NCBI GenBank assembly: GCA_028671895.1
Contig: CM053800.1
Location: 14,777,886-14,841,885 of the forward strand
Length of the DNA: 64,000 nucleotides
Direction: 5' to 3'
Source: Oenanthe sinensis
Taxonomy: Eukaryota > Streptophyta > Magnoliopsida > Apiales > Apiaceae
This document shows positions 60,353 to 64,000 of this stretch, one piece after another. Position 1 is the stretch's first letter. Each line of letters starts with the position of its first letter. The notes beneath the pieces are model-generated. The model searched no databases and was not told the DNA's origin. It saw only the letters and a list, made by a program, of their open reading frames with translations. A program made the translations under genes and the position numbers.

Positions 60353-61469
60353 TGTTAGGAATCTACATGCGATTTGATGATAACATTAATCTTAGAATCA
60401 TAGAAATTTTATTTGATGTAACTGATCAATTGATATGAAAGTTATAAATATCAATTGATCAGGAAACCATTTATCAGTTGAAGTTTTTATATGAATCAAC
60501 TGATAATTTGGATTGTAGCATAGGTGTACTTAGTCCATTTCAATCGATAAGGTGTAAATCAATTGATATTTTGTTCATCAATTGATGTTAGAGTCGATTG
60601 ATATAGATCATCAATTGATGTGCAAATTAAACTGTTAAATTGTAATTATGTGAAGACAGGAAATTACACAAGTGAAGGATGATCAATTGATGTTGAAGCA
60701 TCGATGGATGAGGGATCAATCGAAGAAGCCAAGTCAAGCATTGAAGACCATCAACTGATGAGAAGACCCATCGATTGGTATATCGATTGATAACATCTAT
60801 CAATCGATAAGCCATCTTTTATCAATCTATGGATATAAAGATCAATCGAAGAAGAACATCAGTTGATGGATTAAAGGATGGATCAATTGATATGCTTAAC
60901 AGTAAATTATCAATTGAGTGTGACAACACAGAAAGAATATATGTTGAAGATCCAGAGAACAAAAGCACTCCTATGGAAGACAGTCTAGAGTGGCTGTGAA
61001 GACTCAATCAGAAGCTGTCTTTTCAAAACTTTTCAAAGATAGAAAGAGGTAAAAGAAAGGCAGGTAGAAACAATCCTAGAATAGGAATTGTAAAAGCACA
61101 CTTGTGGTATATAAACAAGTGTAGCAGCATTATTAGAAGACAGACAAGTTAGACAATATTTCTTAATCAACTGTTCCAGCTTGAGAGCACATTTGTAAGA
61201 ACAGTTGATTTGTTTTCTAATCTTGTAAAAACGCAGCTAGGTTTCTTTTAACCTAGGAACATTGAGCAAAAATATACACTGATGGAAAAACCAATCCATC
61301 AATAATTTTAAATCTCTTTGTTCAATTTATTTTTCAGTCTTAAATTATTCGAACATATTCTCACTAATTCTCAAACATCAAGAACAAATATTAGAACAAA
61401 AAAAAGGTTTTAATATTTGTATTCAACCCCCCCTTCTACAAATATTGACATTGTTCTAGAGGAATAACA
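60353..61469 (+). repeat. Element D 5' LTR
   Basis: 1117 bp. The first half is packed with atcaattgat-type words (60420-60915). A TATA box (tatataaa) is at 61108-61115. It ends with a C-run and a short leader to aataaca before the PBS. Confidence 0.88.
60420..60915 (+). repeat. Array of the palindromic word ATCAATTGAT / ATCGATTGAT
   Basis: About 18 copies or one-base variants (atcaattgat, atcaatcgat, atcaactgat, atcagttgat) in about 500 bp, for example at about 60424, 60450, 60557, 60576, 60609, 60679, 60746, 60781, 60809, 60849 and 60882. Most are near-perfect palindromes. Confidence 0.9.
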
Positions 61470-61471
61470 AT

Positions 61472-61483
61472 TGGTATCAGAGC
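61472..61483 (+). promoter_or_regulatory. Element D primer binding site
   Basis: tggtatcagagc, an exact initiator tRNA-Met primer site, two bases after the LTR. Confidence 0.95.
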
Positions 61484-61527
61484 AGGCTTTTAACATACAG
61501 AAAGTTTAAAGATCAAGAACAGTCAAT

Positions 61528-63962
61528 ATGGGCCAAAAAGATTCAGGTGTGAAAATTTCAGTTTTAGAAAAAGATGAATATTTTCCATGGAAGGTCAAAA
61601 TGCATCTGCATCTTCTTTCTCTCGACCCTTTTTATGTTCACTGCATAGAGAAAGGTCCTCATATTCCCATGAAGCTAGTTACAGGTGTAAACCCTTATGG
61701 AACTCCTGCACTTGACAAACATGTTCCAAAACTCATCTCTGAGTTCACAGAAGAGGATGAAAAGAAGGCCATGAACATTCTGTTCAATGGCCTAGATAAA
61801 GATATGTTTGACAATGCTATAAACTGTATTTCATCAAAAGAAGTATGGGATACTCTTCAAACTCTGTGTGAAGGAACTGAAAAAGTAAGGAAAAACAAGA
61901 TGTCACTCTTGATTCAAAAATATGAATCATTTCATTTCAAGAGTGGAGAATCTATCAATGACACCTACAGCAGATTTCAGAAGTTGTTAAATGGACTGAA
62001 GCTATATGGTAGGGTTTATGCAACAGAGGATACAAATCTAAAATTTCTTAGATCTCTTCCAAAGGAATGGAAACCAATGACTGTTTCCATTAGACAATCT
62101 CAGGACTTCAAGGATTATACACTTGAGAAACTTTATGGTATTCTCAAGACATATGAGTTGGAAATCCAACAAGATGAGGAAATTGAAAAGAATCAAAGAA
62201 AGGAGAAAACTGTGGCTTTGGTAGTCAAAGTAAATGAAGAGAAGAAGGAAAATGGCCGTGTAGAAGAGTCTTTCATGATGGCTGGTGATGCTGTTGAAGA
62301 ATCATTCAAGAGAAAAGAAAAGAGCAAGTGTGAAGAAGATGAAACATGCTCTCAGGATGATTTGGATGAGATTGATGAGCACCTTGCATTTTTGTCAAGG
62401 GAATTTTCAAAGCTAAAATTCAAGAGGAATCCATATGCTCAAAGGCCTGGATCCCAGTTTAGAAGCAACAATCAAAATAAAAATTTGGTTGATAGATCTA
62501 AATTCAAATGTTTTAACTGTGGATTGGCTGGTCATTTCTCAAATGAGTGCAAGAAGCCAAAACAAGAAAAGGCAAAGTCATATGAGGTTATTGATTATAA
62601 AAAGAAATACTTTGATCTTTTAAAACAAAAAGAAAAGGCTTTTGTTACTGAAGAGAGGACTGGGCTGCTGAGGACAGTGATTCTGAAGAATTCATCAATC
62701 TAGCATTAATGGCCAAACATGAAGATGAAGAAGCTAGTTCATCATCAAATCAGGTACTAGCTACAAACTTTTCTGAGCTTTCAGCTGATGAATGCAATAG
62801 TACTATTAATGAAATGTCCAATGAATTGTACAATTTGCATGTCACTCTAAAATCTCTAAACAAAGAAAACCTCAAGTTAAAGAACACCATTGATGCCTTA
62901 ACTGAGAGGAATATTTTTCTTGAAAATGAACTTGTCTGTTTAGATAGATTTAAGCAGGAAAGAAAGGATGCTAGGAATGAACTAGTAAACAGTTTGAAAA
63001 GAGAAGAATTGTTGAAAGAACAATTGGATGAAGAAATTGAAACCATTAGCAAATGGAATAGGTCTGCTAAAACTGCCAAACAAATTATTGATGTTCAGGG
63101 TGTAGATACTCTAGGAAAACTCCCCAAATCAATAGGCAAGCAATTGGCTGATACTTCAATGGATAAAGATCAATCGACTGCTAATCCTTCATCAATTGAT
63201 AAGGATTATCAATCGATTGATGCTGAATCAATTGATAAGCATCCATCGACAAGTAAATCATCAATGGCTAATAAGAAGAACAAATTTAGCACTCCTATTA
63301 AGTTTGTTAAGGAAACCAAAAATCAAGTTGAGGCTGAGACTGAGAAAATCAATAGAGGTAGCTTATCCAAGAAACAATTAAAAGAAAAATTAGAAAAGAT
63401 AGCACCTGTGGAAATTTCTCAACCTAAGTCTGAGAAAAAGAAAAAGAATAGGAATGGTAAAGTAGGCATAAATAAGCACAACAACTACACTCCTGATATG
63501 TATGCACCTAGAAAAATATGTGCTAAATGTGGTAGTGTAAATCATTTATCCATGCAACGCAAGAGCATAAAGAATTTTATATCTTCAAATGATTTAAATA
63601 TACATGCCATGACTGCGAATGCCATGTTTACCAATCCTATGCTCATGAATGCCTTGTCTTCTAATTTGGTTGCACCTAATGTTCATATGCCTTATGCACA
63701 AGTTCCATACATGTATAATCCCTTCTTTGCATATCCTAATATGAACATGCCTGGTATGCCATGGAACATGCCTAATGTAAATGATAAAATTCATGGAAAT
63801 TCTGCCATGAGTTCCAAGTTGTCAAAGCCCCAAAAGTCAACTCCCAAAGTTAAAGTGGATTTAAACCCACCAAAACAAAATGAACCTAAGTTGACAATAG
63901 GGGCTCAGGCTGCAACTAATAAAAGAGGACCCAAGGCAACTTGGGTACCAAAAATAACTTGA
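61528..63962 (+). pseudogene. gag: Element D Gag, one frameshift
   Basis: ATG at 61528. The first frame (391 codons, to 62703) holds the UBN2-type region (EYFPWKVKMHLHLLSLDPFY, LLIQKYESFHFKSGES, LRSLPKEWKPM) and a CCHC knuckle C328-C331-H336-C341. Near 62651-62657 (aagagagg) the frame shifts, consistent with a two-base gain or one-base loss in the short repeat. The downstream frame (62709-63962) has a coiled coil, an S/D-rich linker and a second knuckle in which the last Cys is Arg (C271-C274-H279-R284). It ends in TWVPKIT and TGA. Apart from these lesions it is open. A programmed shift cannot be excluded, but A and B show no equivalent. Confidence 0.88.
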
Positions 63963-64000
63963 TTGTTTTATGTGTGTGCAGGGAAACCGGAAGAAAAATC
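63960..64000 (+). other. Element D gag-pol junction, window edge
   Basis: TGA, then ttgttttatgtgtgtgcagg. Pol should begin in the frame of ATG 63970 / CAG 63979, by comparison with B (ATG-CAG-GAA) and A (ATG-CAG-GTA). Only about ten codons are visible. Confidence 0.6.

Larger units (their letters stand above)
53804..64000 (+). mobile_element. Element G: Sirevirus-like element, interrupted by S and D, truncated by the window
   Basis: 5' LTR 53804-59311 (535 bp without the S insertion), PBS 59314, gag from 59360, cut by element D at 60353. Its remaining gag, pol and 3' LTR lie beyond D and the window. The Gag is of the same subfamily as that of B and D (YPIWRMKMLMFLEATDPYYL). Confidence 0.8.
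60353..64000 (+). mobile_element. Element D: Sirevirus-like element, 5' half
   Basis: 5' LTR 60353-61469 (tgttaggaatc ... gaataaca), PBS, leader and gag to 63962; pol lies beyond the window. Inserted into the gag of G. The right LTR and target duplication cannot be seen. Confidence 0.88.

Noticed and set aside
60420..60915. Regular short repeats as a CRISPR-like array
   Set aside because: Palindromic 10-mers with irregular 10-60 bp spacing in a plant LTR. No long conserved repeat and no uniform spacers.

Overview
The window looks like intergenic DNA from a large, repeat-rich plant (eudicot-type) nuclear genome. It is AT-rich. The only ordinary host-gene sequence I can recognise is a broken pentatricopeptide-repeat (PPR) gene and a short FAR1/MULE-like fragment. 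Nearly everything else is LTR retrotransposon, mostly Ty1/copia elements of Sirevirus type: two CCHC knuckles and long coiled coils in Gag, an extra ORF downstream of pol, repeated polypurine tracts, and an initiator-Met-tRNA primer site. I cannot name the species.

Layout, left to right. Positions 1-1009 are a decayed LTR-like stretch with a TATA box. A duplicated (TA)n block and AT-rich spacer follow. A PPR pseudogene lies at 2801-4141. Element E (about 4561-10363, resuming at 31229) is the decayed 3' part of a Sirevirus-like element, with a post-pol ORF and arrays of a short word. Element B (10364-31228, minus strand) is an old Sirevirus-like copy inserted into E, with diverged LTRs and broken gag, pol and post-pol ORF. 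Element N (11311-23246, minus strand) is inserted in B. It has near-identical 1456/1457-bp LTRs, target duplication agcat, PBS and PPT, but no recognisable coding sequence, so it is a large non-autonomous element. An LTR with a PBS (F, 31585-33062) follows.

Element A (33704-53275, plus strand) is the centrepiece: 19.6 kb, two 3528-bp LTRs with one difference found by eye, and a perfect 5-bp target duplication cagtc. It has an intact 968-codon gag, an intact 1029-codon pol in the same frame after one TGA, a 496-codon envelope-like third ORF 3.3 kb further on, and an array of polypurine tracts. It looks recently inserted and may be autonomous.

To the right is a FAR1/MULE-like exon fragment (53421-53803), cut off by element G. 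G's 5' LTR (53804-59311) is itself split by a roughly 5-kb solo LTR (S, 53889-58856, target duplication ctgtc), and its gag is cut by element D (60353 to beyond 64000). D has a complete 5' LTR, a PBS and a gag with one frameshift.

Two patterns recur across elements. First, several elements carry their own short near-palindromic DNA word (AGACTCTGA in B, TCAATTGAT in D, TAACTATCGG/YGATGGTTA in E). In B and D the same word is dense in the LTR and also scattered in coding sequence. Second, at the gag-pol junction of A, B and D the gag stop is followed within 9-16 nt by a ...TGCAGG motif. Its phase relative to pol is constant, but its phase relative to gag differs in all three.
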